This document shows, in pieces, positions 42,251-51,152 of a stretch of 64,000 nt of DNA (positions within the stretch are counted from its first letter, which is position 1; every line of letters starts with the position of its first letter). The notes under the pieces are model-generated. The model was not told the origin of the DNA, made no database searches, and saw only the letters and a list, made by a program, of their open reading frames with translations. The DNA is from Oscillospiraceae bacterium. Its GTDB lineage: Bacteria > Bacillota > Clostridia > Oscillospirales > Ruminococcaceae. Location: contig JAGZUF010000013.1 in the NCBI GenBank assembly GCA_018380115.1, positions 1-64,000 on the forward strand. The letters are read 5' to 3'. Position numbers and translations under genes: made by a program.

Positions 42251-43813
42251 ATGAATTGCCCTGTATGCGGCCAAGAGCTTGCACTAGGTGCAGCCTTTTG
42301 CCAGCACTGTGGCGCGAAGCTGAACGGATACTGCCCTATATGCGGAAAGCCGCTTGTGAAAAATGCCCGGTTCTGCCAATACTGCGGTGCGCAATGCGGC
42401 ACGGCAGGCCCTCTGCCCATGCAGCGGCCTGAGGAGGCTGCACCGGCACCGTGTACGGCTTCCGCTGCGGCCTGTGCACCGGAGGGGGCCGGGGCGTCTG
42501 ATCCGCCCTCTTCAGCAGAGCCGGCGCGGCCGCAGGAGCCTTCCCCGGCACCCGCACCTGTGCTGGAAGCCCCCGCACCCGGCCAGCAGCCCGGGCTGGA
42601 AAAGCAGCCAGCGTATTATAAAGCGGAATTTGAAAAGCTGAGTCAGGGAAAGAAAACAGATTTCAACTTTGCCGCCTGCTTTCTAGGCTTTTGGCACACC
42701 TTGTACCGCGGCTGCTGGCGGCGCTTTCTGTTGCTGTACAGCTGGCTGGGAGTATTGACTGCTGCGTCGGGGCTTGTGGCGGCGCACGAGCTGGAGACGG
42801 TCGTGATGATGAATACCGCCTATGCCAGTGCGGTATGGCACTGGGATGGCACTGTTTCAGCTTTTATCAGTGCGGTGCTGATGCTTCAAGTGGCTGTGGC
42901 GCTTTACAACGGCACCACCTTCAACGAGTATTATTATAAGGTGTGCAGGCGAGAAGCATCTGATGCTGAAAAACGTCAAATTGGCCTTGTGGCGGGCGTG
43001 CTGGTATCCGTTGCGGCGGCCGTGGGGGTGCTGGCCTTTGCCGTGTACAGCTACGGAAATGGAAAGGTGCAGGGTACGCTGTACCGCCAGAAGCTGCTGG
43101 AGGACGCGGCCGTCAGAGGGCCGCAGGTGCAGCAGGCGCTGACCGAGAGCGAAGTGTACATATTGGATGAACAGCTTTTCCTGAGGGGCTATGTCCCGGA
43201 AAAAAATATGCCGGCCTCGCTGGCGGATAAGGGCGTGGGAGAACAGGTGCTGCAAAGCATCCGCCTGTTTTACGATGACGAGCACAGCCTTGGACAGGTG
43301 ATGAACGCCGCAGGGCTGCAGCCGTTTTTCTCTGAGCTGACGGTACAGGAGGACGGCTCCGCCTTGGGCTTTATCTTTTGTAAGATAGGCGAGTCATTTC
43401 TTGAGCTGGACTTGAAAATACAGCCGGGCCAAAGGACGGTCGTTTTTACCAATGCCTTGTTCCTGGACAGTGAAATGGAAAAAAGCGTGCAGGCCAGCAC
43501 GAATCAGGCAGCCTCGCTGCTGCAATGGATGTATGGGCAGGCGGGCATGGATGATACGCCCGGTCTGGCACGCCGTATACAGGGAACTTGGGAGGATGAA
43601 GAGGGTAACCGCATCTATATCACTTCGTACAGCATAGACGGCCAGGATATCGCTTACCAATATGTGCTGGACGGCGATATTCCGGGCCTTGTGGTATCGG
43701 GCAGTACGATATTCGGCGTTGCCGGCCTGACAGAGGACGATGTATTGGTATGGGGCTACGGCCTGCATGATTCTGTGGATATAGAAACGATGTTTTATAA
43801 AAGAGTGCAGTGA
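42251..43813 (+). CDS. Zinc-ribbon / DUF2628-like membrane protein (paralogue 2)
   Basis: The 520-residue paralogue has a double zinc ribbon: NCPVCGQELALGAAFCQHCG and GYCPICGKPLVKNARFCQYCG (about residues 2-47). A Pro/Ala/Glu linker of about 70 residues and FNFAACFLGFWHTLYRGCWRRFLLLY follow, then membrane helices and an external C-terminal domain ending VDIETMFYKRV. Between the ribosome site GGAGG and the ATG at 42251 there are 7 nt. It begins 23 nt after paralogue 1, so the two are cotranscribed. It shares LQWMYGQAG and a following RRIQGTWEDEEGNRIYI unit with the others. Function is unknown. Confidence 0.8.
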   Translation: MNCPVCGQELALGAAFCQHCGAKLNGYCPICGKPLVKNARFCQYCGAQCGTAGPLPMQRPEEAAPAPCTASAAACAPEGAGASDPPSSAEPARPQEPSPAPAPVLEAPAPGQQPGLEKQPAYYKAEFEKLSQGKKTDFNFAACFLGFWHTLYRGCWRRFLLLYSWLGVLTAASGLVAAHELETVVMMNTAYASAVWHWDGTVSAFISAVLMLQVAVALYNGTTFNEYYYKVCRREASDAEKRQIGLVAGVLVSVAAAVGVLAFAVYSYGNGKVQGTLYRQKLLEDAAVRGPQVQQALTESEVYILDEQLFLRGYVPEKNMPASLADKGVGEQVLQSIRLFYDDEHSLGQVMNAAGLQPFFSELTVQEDGSALGFIFCKIGESFLELDLKIQPGQRTVVFTNALFLDSEMEKSVQASTNQAASLLQWMYGQAGMDDTPGLARRIQGTWEDEEGNRIYITSYSIDGQDIAYQYVLDGDIPGLVVSGSTIFGVAGLTEDDVLVWGYGLHDSVDIETMFYKRVQ

Positions 43814-44285
43814 CAGCCTGTGAAGAAACAAACGCAGGTTTTAGCGGCCTGGATGAAAAGGGCTCCGGCGCGGGCAGATGTATTTTGCCGCAGTGCTTGG
43901 CGCGGGGCATCTTGCGGCAGAGGGAAGATATCCCTCAAAATGGGCGTATGGCAGTGCCGGAGATATCTGTTAATACAGCGCAGGATATATTTGCCCCTTT
44001 GAGCTGCAAGCCGGCGCTCACAAGCCAGCGGCGCTTTACCCGCATGCTCTGAGACAGTTGTGCAAGACCTTGTTATGATAAAAGGTCACCTTGCGTATGC
44101 AGCCCTGTTCTGTATAAACCGTCTGGCGGTATTTAACAGATGCACAAAAGCTGTAAGGGGCTGTGGCCGAAGCCTTTTACGGACGATTCTGCGGCCGGGG
44201 AGGCATTGCTGGGCCACAAGCCCCTATTACAGCGCAGTACTGCCCCTGAAGAAGGGTTTTAATAACTGTTATTCTGAAATACAAG
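43814..44285. other. Gene-free spacer between paralogues 2 and 3
   Basis: No supported gene is present. A palindrome AATAAC-T-GTTATT lies near 44260-44272, just upstream of the paralogue 3 ribosome site. I see no clear terminator or promoter consensus, so paralogue 3 may or may not share the transcript. Confidence 0.4.
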
Positions 44286-44298
44286 GAGGAATACCACA

Positions 44299-45894
44299 AT
44301 GAAATGTTCACTTTGCGGAAAGCCTGTGGAAGACGGCGCCGCGTTCTGCCCCTTCTGCGGCATGAGGCTTGGGCAGGAGGCGACGGGCGCACAGGCGGGC
44401 GCGAATGCCCCGCCGGAGGCCCCTGCGCCTGAACAACAGCCCGCTGCGGCGCCTGGGGCAGGCACTGCAGAAGGCCCTGTGCCCGGCATGGGGGCGGCAC
44501 CCACGCCCGGCATGCCGCCGTACAGTGGCCAGACGCCATATGGCCAGCCCTACTATACCCAGCCGCAGCAGGGAATGCCTTATGGGGGCGCAAATGGGCC
44601 GGCTGCCGGGGTGAACCCCTATTACGCCCGTGAATTTGAGCTGATTGCAAACGGCGGAAAGCCCCATTTCAACTTTGCGGCGCTGTTTCTCGGTTTCTGG
44701 CACACGCTGTACCGCGGGTGTATAAAACGTTTTTTGGCCTTATATGCACTGCCCTGGCTGCTTACCATGGTCCTGGTGGGCGTGGAGATGAGCATCATGG
44801 TGGACAGTATGTATATGGCTGCCATGGGTGTGGTGCCCACCGGCCTGCTTGTTGTATTCCTGCTTTCAGCTGTGCTTTCGCTGGTGTCTCTGGGCCTTTC
44901 CATTTATAACGGCGCCACGTTCAACCGCTATTACTATAATCTGTGCAAAGGCGATGCGCGCGTGCCCAAAAAGACGGGCCTGCTGGTGGGTGCCATTGCA
45001 CTGAATGTGGTGTTGTCCATCATCGGGACGTCTCTGAGCGCGGTGGGCATCGCGGGCGCTGCGATGCATTCCGGCTATCCCTCAGTGGATGACCCGGGCG
45101 ATGTGCTCATTTCACAAAGCGGGCCATCTGCCGGTGTGCCGGACGGCGAATTGGAAGAGCATGCGGGCACCGTGATGTATACGGCTCTCACGGATGCCAC
45201 AGTGCCCGCCGAATACAGCCAGATATTGACGGAATCCCATATTTTCGCTGAGGATGTCCCCGCAGATATCCTGGAGGCAGGCGCGTTGGAGCAAGCGGGC
45301 CGCGCCGCTTATTTGTTCTACAGCGATGCCTATACCCTGGGCGACATGCTGGACGCGGTGGCGGACGATGTGAGATGGTCTGACGCAGAGCCGGACGAAG
45401 AGGACATGAACCTTTACAATGGCAGCCTGCGCTGCCTTGTGGATGACACCGTTATCGAACTGGCGCTTTCTGCCTTCCCGCTGGGCGATGGCGACACCTG
45501 CCTTTCCGTGATGGGCGGTATTGTGTATAAAAACGGAGATATGGACGCAGATTCCTACCATATTTGCACGCCGCAGCAGGTGAACTCCTTTATGAAGTGG
45601 CTGTGCGTACAGGCCGGGGCTGAAACGCCGGTGAGCGTTGCCCGCCTTGCAATGGGCACATGGGCCAGCGCTGACGGCCAGACGCTGGAAGTGACGGAGT
45701 TTTCTTTGAACGGTGCTGAGATGTATCTGAACAATGTGGCGGTTTCACATGAAGGCGCATTGGCGGTGGAGTATATGACGCCGGACGGCTATGGCTATTT
45801 TGAGCCCAGTGCTGACGGTGCGGCCATGACAGTGTATTCTTATCTGGACGGAAGCTCGGAGGAGACAGTGACGCAGTATACCCGCGTGGCCTGA
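44299..45894 (+). CDS. Zinc-ribbon / DUF2628-like membrane protein (paralogue 3)
   Basis: The 531-residue paralogue has the ribbon KCSLCGKPVEDGAAFCPFCG (about 2-21). A long Pro/Gly/Gln-rich linker (about 25-108) and HFNFAALFLGFWHTLYRGCIKRFLALY follow, then about four membrane helices to about 260 and an external acidic domain. The end, LARLAMGTWASADGQTLEVTEFSLNG, repeats the 'GTW-x-(D/E)-G' beta unit of the other two. AAGGAGG precedes the ATG. It is separated by 485 nt from paralogue 2. It ends before a perfect 30-nt palindromic terminator. Confidence 0.8.
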   Translation: MKCSLCGKPVEDGAAFCPFCGMRLGQEATGAQAGANAPPEAPAPEQQPAAAPGAGTAEGPVPGMGAAPTPGMPPYSGQTPYGQPYYTQPQQGMPYGGANGPAAGVNPYYAREFELIANGGKPHFNFAALFLGFWHTLYRGCIKRFLALYALPWLLTMVLVGVEMSIMVDSMYMAAMGVVPTGLLVVFLLSAVLSLVSLGLSIYNGATFNRYYYNLCKGDARVPKKTGLLVGAIALNVVLSIIGTSLSAVGIAGAAMHSGYPSVDDPGDVLISQSGPSAGVPDGELEEHAGTVMYTALTDATVPAEYSQILTESHIFAEDVPADILEAGALEQAGRAAYLFYSDAYTLGDMLDAVADDVRWSDAEPDEEDMNLYNGSLRCLVDDTVIELALSAFPLGDGDTCLSVMGGIVYKNGDMDADSYHICTPQQVNSFMKWLCVQAGAETPVSVARLAMGTWASADGQTLEVTEFSLNGAEMYLNNVAVSHEGALAVEYMTPDGYGYFEPSADGAAMTVYSYLDGSSEETVTQYTRVA

Positions 45895-46215
45895 ATTTGC
45901 ATTCTTTCAGGCCGATGTGTTGTATTTTGGGCACCGCTTCAAAAAATAGGGCCACTTGCCTGCATGCAGGCAAGTGGCCTTTGTGTAAGGTGGAAATGCC
46001 GCCGGCAAGGCCGACGATGGAGAAAGAAAGGCGGCGTCAACGGGCAGGGATGACCCCGGCTTGATGATGCCGTGGCGGGTGAAGGGCCAAGCCCTCCGCC
46101 CGCCATTTTGCCGGTGGAGAAGCACTGTGTGCCGGGCAACCCGGCAAAAGGCCTTAAAAGGAAGAACCTGGCAAATAGCGCGGATGACGGCGGTTTGACA
46201 GACAGGGCGGCAGGC
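45895..46215. other. Convergent intergenic region
   Basis: Apart from the palindromic terminator at 45950-45979, no gene or site is recognised in this 321-nt gap. Confidence 0.5.
45943..45984. terminator. Bidirectional terminator, perfect palindrome
   Basis: GGCCACTTGCCTGC and its exact complement are contiguous (45950-45979). TTT on the plus side and an A6 tract on the other make it usable for both converging operons. Confidence 0.78.
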
Positions 46216-48042
46216 TTACGCCGTGCGCACCTCGAAGGAATAGGGCGGCACGGTGACGGTTTGCCCGAGAAGGGCGGCCTGCACGCTTTCCGCCGTGCAG
46301 TTGAGGCATATGGCGAGGGCGCTGTGCGCGGCGCGGCGCTCGTAGCAGAGCACGCCGCCCTCGGCATAACGCACAAAAAGCTGGCCGTCCGCAAGGGCAG
46401 GGCAGCGGCGCCGCAGGGCCGACAGGCTTTTCAGCACGGGGATGATGTGCGCCTCAGTGCTGTTCCAGTCGAAATAGGCGCGGTTGAACGGGTCTTTATA
46501 GCCCTGCATGCCGATCTCGTCCCCGTAATAGATGCTGGGGATGCCCGGCAGCGTGAACAGCATGGCATACGCCATGCACACAAGGCGGCGGCCGTGCTCA
46601 TACCGTTCCGGAGAAAGGCGGCGGCCGCTTTGCCAGTAGCGGTCTTTCCCCTCGCAGCTCTCGCCCGCAAGGGCGGTGATGGCGCGCTCTGTGTCGTGTG
46701 TAGAGATAAAATTCATCAGCACATGCAGCGCGGGCGCAGGGTAATTTTCGCAGATGCGCAGAATAGAATCTGCGGCGCTGCGCGCGCTGCCGCCGCGCAG
46801 GAATCCCAGCACAGCGCTGCGGAAGGGATAGTTCATTACAGCGTCCAGCCCCTTGCCCAAAAGATAGGCGCGTCGCGCGCCGTAGCTGAATTTGGTGGTG
46901 GCGTCCTCCCACACTTCGCCCAGAAGGTATTTATCCTCACCGTGGCGTTTTACGGCCGCGCGGATGGCCTCGATAAAATCGTCAGGAAGCTCGTCGGCCA
47001 CATCCAGCCGGAACCCGCTGGCCCCAAGGGAGAGCCAGGTGTCGATGACGCCGCCCTCGCCGCAGATGAACCGGCGGTAGCTCTCGTCGTTTTCGTTTAC
47101 CTCGGGCAGCGTGTCGAAGCCCCACCACGCGCGGTAGCCGCATGGGTAGGCCGGGGAAAAATCGTACCAGCGGCGATAGGGGCTGTCCGGCGAGTTGCAG
47201 GCGCCGCACACAGGGTAGCGGCACTCGCGGTTGAAGTAGATAGAGTCAGAGCCCGTGTGGCTGAACACGCCGTCCAGAATGATGGAGATGCCCTGCTGCT
47301 TTGCCTCGGCGCACAGGCGTGCAAACTCTTCATTTGTACCCAGCAGCGGGTCTGCCTTCAAGTAATTTGCTGTGTTGTAGCGGTGGTTCGAGTGTGCTTC
47401 AAAAATGGGGTTCAGGTACAGCATGGTTACGCCCAGCCCGGCCAGATACGGCAGCTTGCGGCGGATGCCCTCGAAATCGCCGCCGAAATAATCCCGCGTT
47501 AAGTACCCGTCCACCTGTTCTGTGGGCCAGAAGTAGGGCTCGCCGCTTTTGTTTTCGCGGTAGATGCGGTCGGCAAAGGGCATGGGCTTGGGCCGGCCCT
47601 CCAGAAAACGGTCGGGGAATATCTGGTACATCACGCCGCCCTTCAGCGCGGACGGTGTGGAAAACCCGGCCTTGTACACCGTAAGCTGATATTCTTCGCC
47701 TGTACCGGTGGTGACATAGGCCTCGCCCAAGGCGCCGCGGTACAGCTTGCGGTAGCCTGTGTAAAGGTCAAAATAGTAAAAGTACAGCCCCGGCTGCGGC
47801 ATGGGCACCGTGATGGTGAACAGGGCCTGCCCGTCCGGCATGTGTGCGCCGCCCTGGCCGCCGGAAACGGCATGCAGAGCAAGCAGGGACGGCTCTTCGC
47901 CGTCCCTGTGCAGGGCAAGATAAGGCGTGGTGCAGCCGAATTCACCGGGCACCCGCAGCGTGAAGGTGACGGCCTGCCCTGCGCGCACGGCGCCGGAGGG
48001 GGCCTTGTGAAAGGTATCGAAACTGTTATAAATGGAACTCAT
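46216..48042 (-). CDS. GH13 alpha-amylase / neopullulanase-like glycosidase
   Basis: The 608-residue enzyme has an N-terminal beta-sandwich (about 1-125), then a GH13 barrel. Catalytic residues are visible: nucleophile Asp in GFRLDVADEL (about 345), acid/base Glu in LLGEVWE (about 376), and transition-state Asp in ISTHDTER (about 450). Other motifs are GVMYQIFPDRF and DGVFSHTGSDS. It has no signal peptide, so it probably acts inside the cell on maltodextrins or glycogen-derived branches. It lies 24 nt after glgP on the same strand, forming a glycogen-degradation operon. The exact specificity (pullulan, cyclodextrin or maltodextrin) cannot be fixed. Confidence 0.9.
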   Translation of the reverse strand: MSSIYNSFDTFHKAPSGAVRAGQAVTFTLRVPGEFGCTTPYLALHRDGEEPSLLALHAVSGGQGGAHMPDGQALFTITVPMPQPGLYFYYFDLYTGYRKLYRGALGEAYVTTGTGEEYQLTVYKAGFSTPSALKGGVMYQIFPDRFLEGRPKPMPFADRIYRENKSGEPYFWPTEQVDGYLTRDYFGGDFEGIRRKLPYLAGLGVTMLYLNPIFEAHSNHRYNTANYLKADPLLGTNEEFARLCAEAKQQGISIILDGVFSHTGSDSIYFNRECRYPVCGACNSPDSPYRRWYDFSPAYPCGYRAWWGFDTLPEVNENDESYRRFICGEGGVIDTWLSLGASGFRLDVADELPDDFIEAIRAAVKRHGEDKYLLGEVWEDATTKFSYGARRAYLLGKGLDAVMNYPFRSAVLGFLRGGSARSAADSILRICENYPAPALHVLMNFISTHDTERAITALAGESCEGKDRYWQSGRRLSPERYEHGRRLVCMAYAMLFTLPGIPSIYYGDEIGMQGYKDPFNRAYFDWNSTEAHIIPVLKSLSALRRRCPALADGQLFVRYAEGGVLCYERRAAHSALAICLNCTAESVQAALLGQTVTVPPYSFEVRTA

Positions 48043-48066
48043 CGGGCGTTCTCTCCTGCAATGGAG

Positions 48067-50475
48067 TTATTTTACCGGTTCGGCATGCCAGATGTTGCGC
48101 GCATATTCAAACACGGCCCTGTCGGCAGAGAAAATGCCGCTGTTTGCAATGTTCATCAGGCTCATGCGGTTCCAGGTGTCTCTGTCGGCATACAGGCGGC
48201 TCACATCGCGCTGGGCACGCAGGTAATCTGCAAAATCTGCCATTACCATATAAGGGTCCGACGTGCGCAGGTTCGAAGCTATCTCGTGGAAGCTCTCGCC
48301 GTTCCAGCCCCTTTCCAGAAAATCCAGCACCTGCGAGGCCTCCGGGCAGGCGTTGATGAAGCCGGAGGGATGATAGCCGAACTTTTTCAAATCGTTCACC
48401 TCCGGCGTGCGCATGCCGAAGATGATTTCGTTTTCCAGCCCGGCGGCCTCGGCTATCTCCACATTGGCGCCGTCCAGCGTGCCGAGGGTGACGGCGCCGT
48501 TCAGCATGAATTTCATGTTGCCTGTGCCGGATGCCTCTGTGCCCGCAAGGCTTATCTGCTCGGACACCTCGCTGGCGGGCATCAGCCGCTCGCTGGTGGT
48601 GACGCAGTAATCCTCCAGATACACCACACGCAGCTTTTCGCGCACAGCCGGGTCTGCATCTATCAGCTGGCCCAGCTTGCAGATGAGGCGTATCATCTGC
48701 TTTGCCATATAATACCCCGGCGCGGCTTTGGCGCCGAAGATATAGGTCTTGGGCATCACATCCGCATTCGGGTTGTTCTTCACATACAAATACTGCGCCG
48801 CAATGTTCAGTGCGTTCAGGTGCTGGCGCTTGTATTCGTGCATGCGCTTTACCTGCACATCGAAGATGCTGGCCGGGTCTATCACCTGGCCGGTTGCTTT
48901 TTTCAGATGCTCGGCAAAGGCCTCCTTGTTGCTGCGCTTCACTTCGTCCAGCCGCTTCAGCACGCTTCGGTCGGCCGCGTATTTTTCGAAATTTTTCAGC
49001 AGAGATGCGTCTTTTTTGAAGCCGTCGCCAATGGTGTCGCTCAAAAGCTGTGTCAGCGCCGGGTTCGAGGCCAGCAGCCAGCGGCGGTAGGCAATGCCGT
49101 TGGTGACATTTGTGAACTTTTCAGGGCTGTACAGAAAGTAATCGTGGAACACGCTCTGCTTGATAATATCGCTGTGCAGCTTCGACACGCCGTTGATGGA
49201 ATGGCACACATAGCAGCAGATATTGGCCATGCGCACCTGGTTGTCGCCCAGAATGGCCATATAGTTTATCTTGCCTGTGTCGCCGGGGAAGGCGCGCTCA
49301 AAATCAGCGCGGCAGCGGCGGTCCAGCTCTTCGCAGATCTGGTAGATGCGGGGCAGCGTCTTTTTGAAAATGTCGATGTTCCATTTTTCCAGCGCCTCGC
49401 TCATCACCGTGTGGTTGGTATAAGCGAAGGTGCGGCGGGTGATGTCGAACGCATGCTCCCAGGTGAAACCGCACTCGTCCAGCAAAATGCGCATCAGCTC
49501 GGGAATGGCAAGCGTGGGGTGCGTGTCATTGATATGGATAGCCACTTTGTCCGGCAGGTTATCCAGCGTGGCATACTGCGAAAGGTGTGTTTTTACTATG
49601 TCGTTGACAGACGCGCTGGAAAGGAAATACTGCTGGCGCAGGCGGAGTATCTTGCCGTCCATGTGGTTGTCATTTGGATACAGCACCTTGGAAATAAGTT
49701 CGGCGTTGGCATTTTTTGCAATGGCGCTGCCGTACTGGCCCGCATTAAAGCTGCTCATGTCGAAGCCGGGCGCCTTGGCGCGCCACAGACGCAGCTTCGA
49801 GACGCCCGCGCTGTCATACCCGGCCACAAACATGTCGCTGGGCACGGCCAGCACGCTGGAATAGTTTTTATGCTTCACGCAGTGGTACGAGCCGTCCCAG
49901 CTCTCTTCTATCTCGCCGTCAAAGCGCACCTCCACGGCCTGATCTGGGTGGCTTTTCAGCCACACGCCGCCGCCGGGCAGCCAGTTGTCGGCGTGCTCTT
50001 CCTGCCAGCCGTCCACGATTTTCTGCTTGAAAATGCCGTATTCGTACAGGATGGAATAGCCCATGCCGGGAATGTCGTCTGTGGCCATGCCGTCCAGATA
50101 ACAGGCGGCCAGGCGCCCAAGCCCGCCGTTGCCGAGGCCGGCGTCCGGCTCCTGCTCATAAATATTGTCCAGCCTGATGCCGTGGTCCTTCAGCACGGCT
50201 TCGGCCACACTGGCAAGGCCCATGTTGAACAGACTGGTTTTCAGGCTGCGGCCCATGAGAAATTCCATGCACAGATAGTACACCTGCTTGCCGTTGGCGC
50301 CGTAAGTGCGCGACATGAAGCTTTTGCGCTTTGCACTGAGCATGCCGCGCACGATAAGCGCCAGCGCGCGGTATATCTGTTCATCGGTGGCGCTGGCAAG
50401 GTCTGTTGCGAATTCGCTGAACAGCTTATCTGCCAGCAGTTTGTCAAACTCTTTCTTTGTCATTTTCGTATTCAA
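48067..50475 (-). CDS. glgP: Glycogen/maltodextrin phosphorylase
   Basis: The 802-residue GT35 enzyme has the PLP-binding lysine in EASGTGNMKFMLNGA (about residue 653), DAGLGNGGLGRLAACYLDG, IHINDTHPTLAIPELMR, and VKRMHEYKRQHLN. It releases glucose 1-phosphate from alpha-1,4-glucan. The start is a TTG at 50475 with CGGAGT about 9 nt upstream; an ATG at 50463 is the alternative. Its promoter lies about 110 nt upstream. The GH13 gene follows in the operon and likely removes branches or limit dextrins. Confidence 0.96.
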   Translation of the reverse strand: MNTKMTKKEFDKLLADKLFSEFATDLASATDEQIYRALALIVRGMLSAKRKSFMSRTYGANGKQVYYLCMEFLMGRSLKTSLFNMGLASVAEAVLKDHGIRLDNIYEQEPDAGLGNGGLGRLAACYLDGMATDDIPGMGYSILYEYGIFKQKIVDGWQEEHADNWLPGGGVWLKSHPDQAVEVRFDGEIEESWDGSYHCVKHKNYSSVLAVPSDMFVAGYDSAGVSKLRLWRAKAPGFDMSSFNAGQYGSAIAKNANAELISKVLYPNDNHMDGKILRLRQQYFLSSASVNDIVKTHLSQYATLDNLPDKVAIHINDTHPTLAIPELMRILLDECGFTWEHAFDITRRTFAYTNHTVMSEALEKWNIDIFKKTLPRIYQICEELDRRCRADFERAFPGDTGKINYMAILGDNQVRMANICCYVCHSINGVSKLHSDIIKQSVFHDYFLYSPEKFTNVTNGIAYRRWLLASNPALTQLLSDTIGDGFKKDASLLKNFEKYAADRSVLKRLDEVKRSNKEAFAEHLKKATGQVIDPASIFDVQVKRMHEYKRQHLNALNIAAQYLYVKNNPNADVMPKTYIFGAKAAPGYYMAKQMIRLICKLGQLIDADPAVREKLRVVYLEDYCVTTSERLMPASEVSEQISLAGTEASGTGNMKFMLNGAVTLGTLDGANVEIAEAAGLENEIIFGMRTPEVNDLKKFGYHPSGFINACPEASQVLDFLERGWNGESFHEIASNLRTSDPYMVMADFADYLRAQRDVSRLYADRDTWNRMSLMNIANSGIFSADRAVFEYARNIWHAEPVK

Positions 50476-50810
50476 AAGTCATCTACTCCGTTCTGTCTGC
50501 ACGCTGTGGAAAAGCGGGCGTATGCCCCGGCGCGGCCCCTTGCCTGCCGGGCGTGCCGCGCAAAGGCACATACACGATATCAGTATACTCTATCCATGCC
50601 CTCAGTTCAACAAAAAAACCGTGCTGTGAAGCCAAATGTGCAAAAAAACGGCATGCGCAGCAGCCCGCCGCCTGCCGCTCGAACCCCATGCACGAAGTTT
50701 TTTCAAAATCAGCTTTCCATCTTTCTTTTTTTTGCACTTAATAGTATAATAGATTCCAGATATCTATATGCCGGGGCGCAGCGCCCCGCAAGGAAAGGAA
50801 GTTTGCGTGT
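50476..50810. other. Divergent promoter region glgP / zapA
   Basis: No gene is present. It holds the glgP promoter (50582-50610) and, for zapA, a TATAAT at 50745-50750 with only a weak -35. The right part is A/T-rich. Confidence 0.6.
50582..50610 (-). promoter_or_regulatory. Promoter of the glgP operon
   Basis: On the minus strand TTGAAC (50610-50605), a 17-nt spacer and TATACT (50587-50582) are seen. Confidence 0.7.
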
Positions 50811-51152
50811 ATGCCGGCAAATAAAATCAAGCTGGAGATCTGCGGCGCCAGCTATGTCATCGCCACCACCGATACGGAAGAGTATATATTGAGCCTGGCT
50901 GAAAAGCTGGATGCGGATATGAACCAGATGATGACGAACAACCCCTCGGCGTCTATTGCCACTGCCGCTGTTATCACGGCGCTGGGCTATTTGGACGAGC
51001 TGAAGAAAAGCACCAGCGGCGCGGACAACATGCGCGCGCAGATCAAAGATTACCTTGAGGACGCCGCTAAGGCAAAGCTCTCGGCGGAGGAGGCGCGCCG
51101 TGAGGTAGAGCGCCTGCGCCGTGAGATCGGGTATCTGAAAGAAAACCACTGA
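50811..51152 (+). CDS. zapA: Cell division protein ZapA
   Basis: The 113-residue protein has the ZapA head (KIKLEICGASYVIATTDTEEYILSLAEKLDADMNQ) followed by a coiled-coil tail (about 60-110, AKLSAEEARREVERLRREIGYLK). It crosslinks FtsZ protofilaments at the division ring. AAGGAAAGG precedes the ATG. Its stop overlaps the start of the U32 peptidase gene by one base (TGATG). The zapA-U32 order is common in clostridia. Confidence 0.92.
   Translation: MPANKIKLEICGASYVIATTDTEEYILSLAEKLDADMNQMMTNNPSASIATAAVITALGYLDELKKSTSGADNMRAQIKDYLEDAAKAKLSAEEARREVERLRREIGYLKENH

Noticed and set aside
47842..50892. A plus-strand reading frame of 1016 codons
   Set aside because: It is antisense to the well-supported glgP and the start of the GH13 gene. 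In GC-rich DNA such mirror frames are common, and it lacks a ribosome site and any family.
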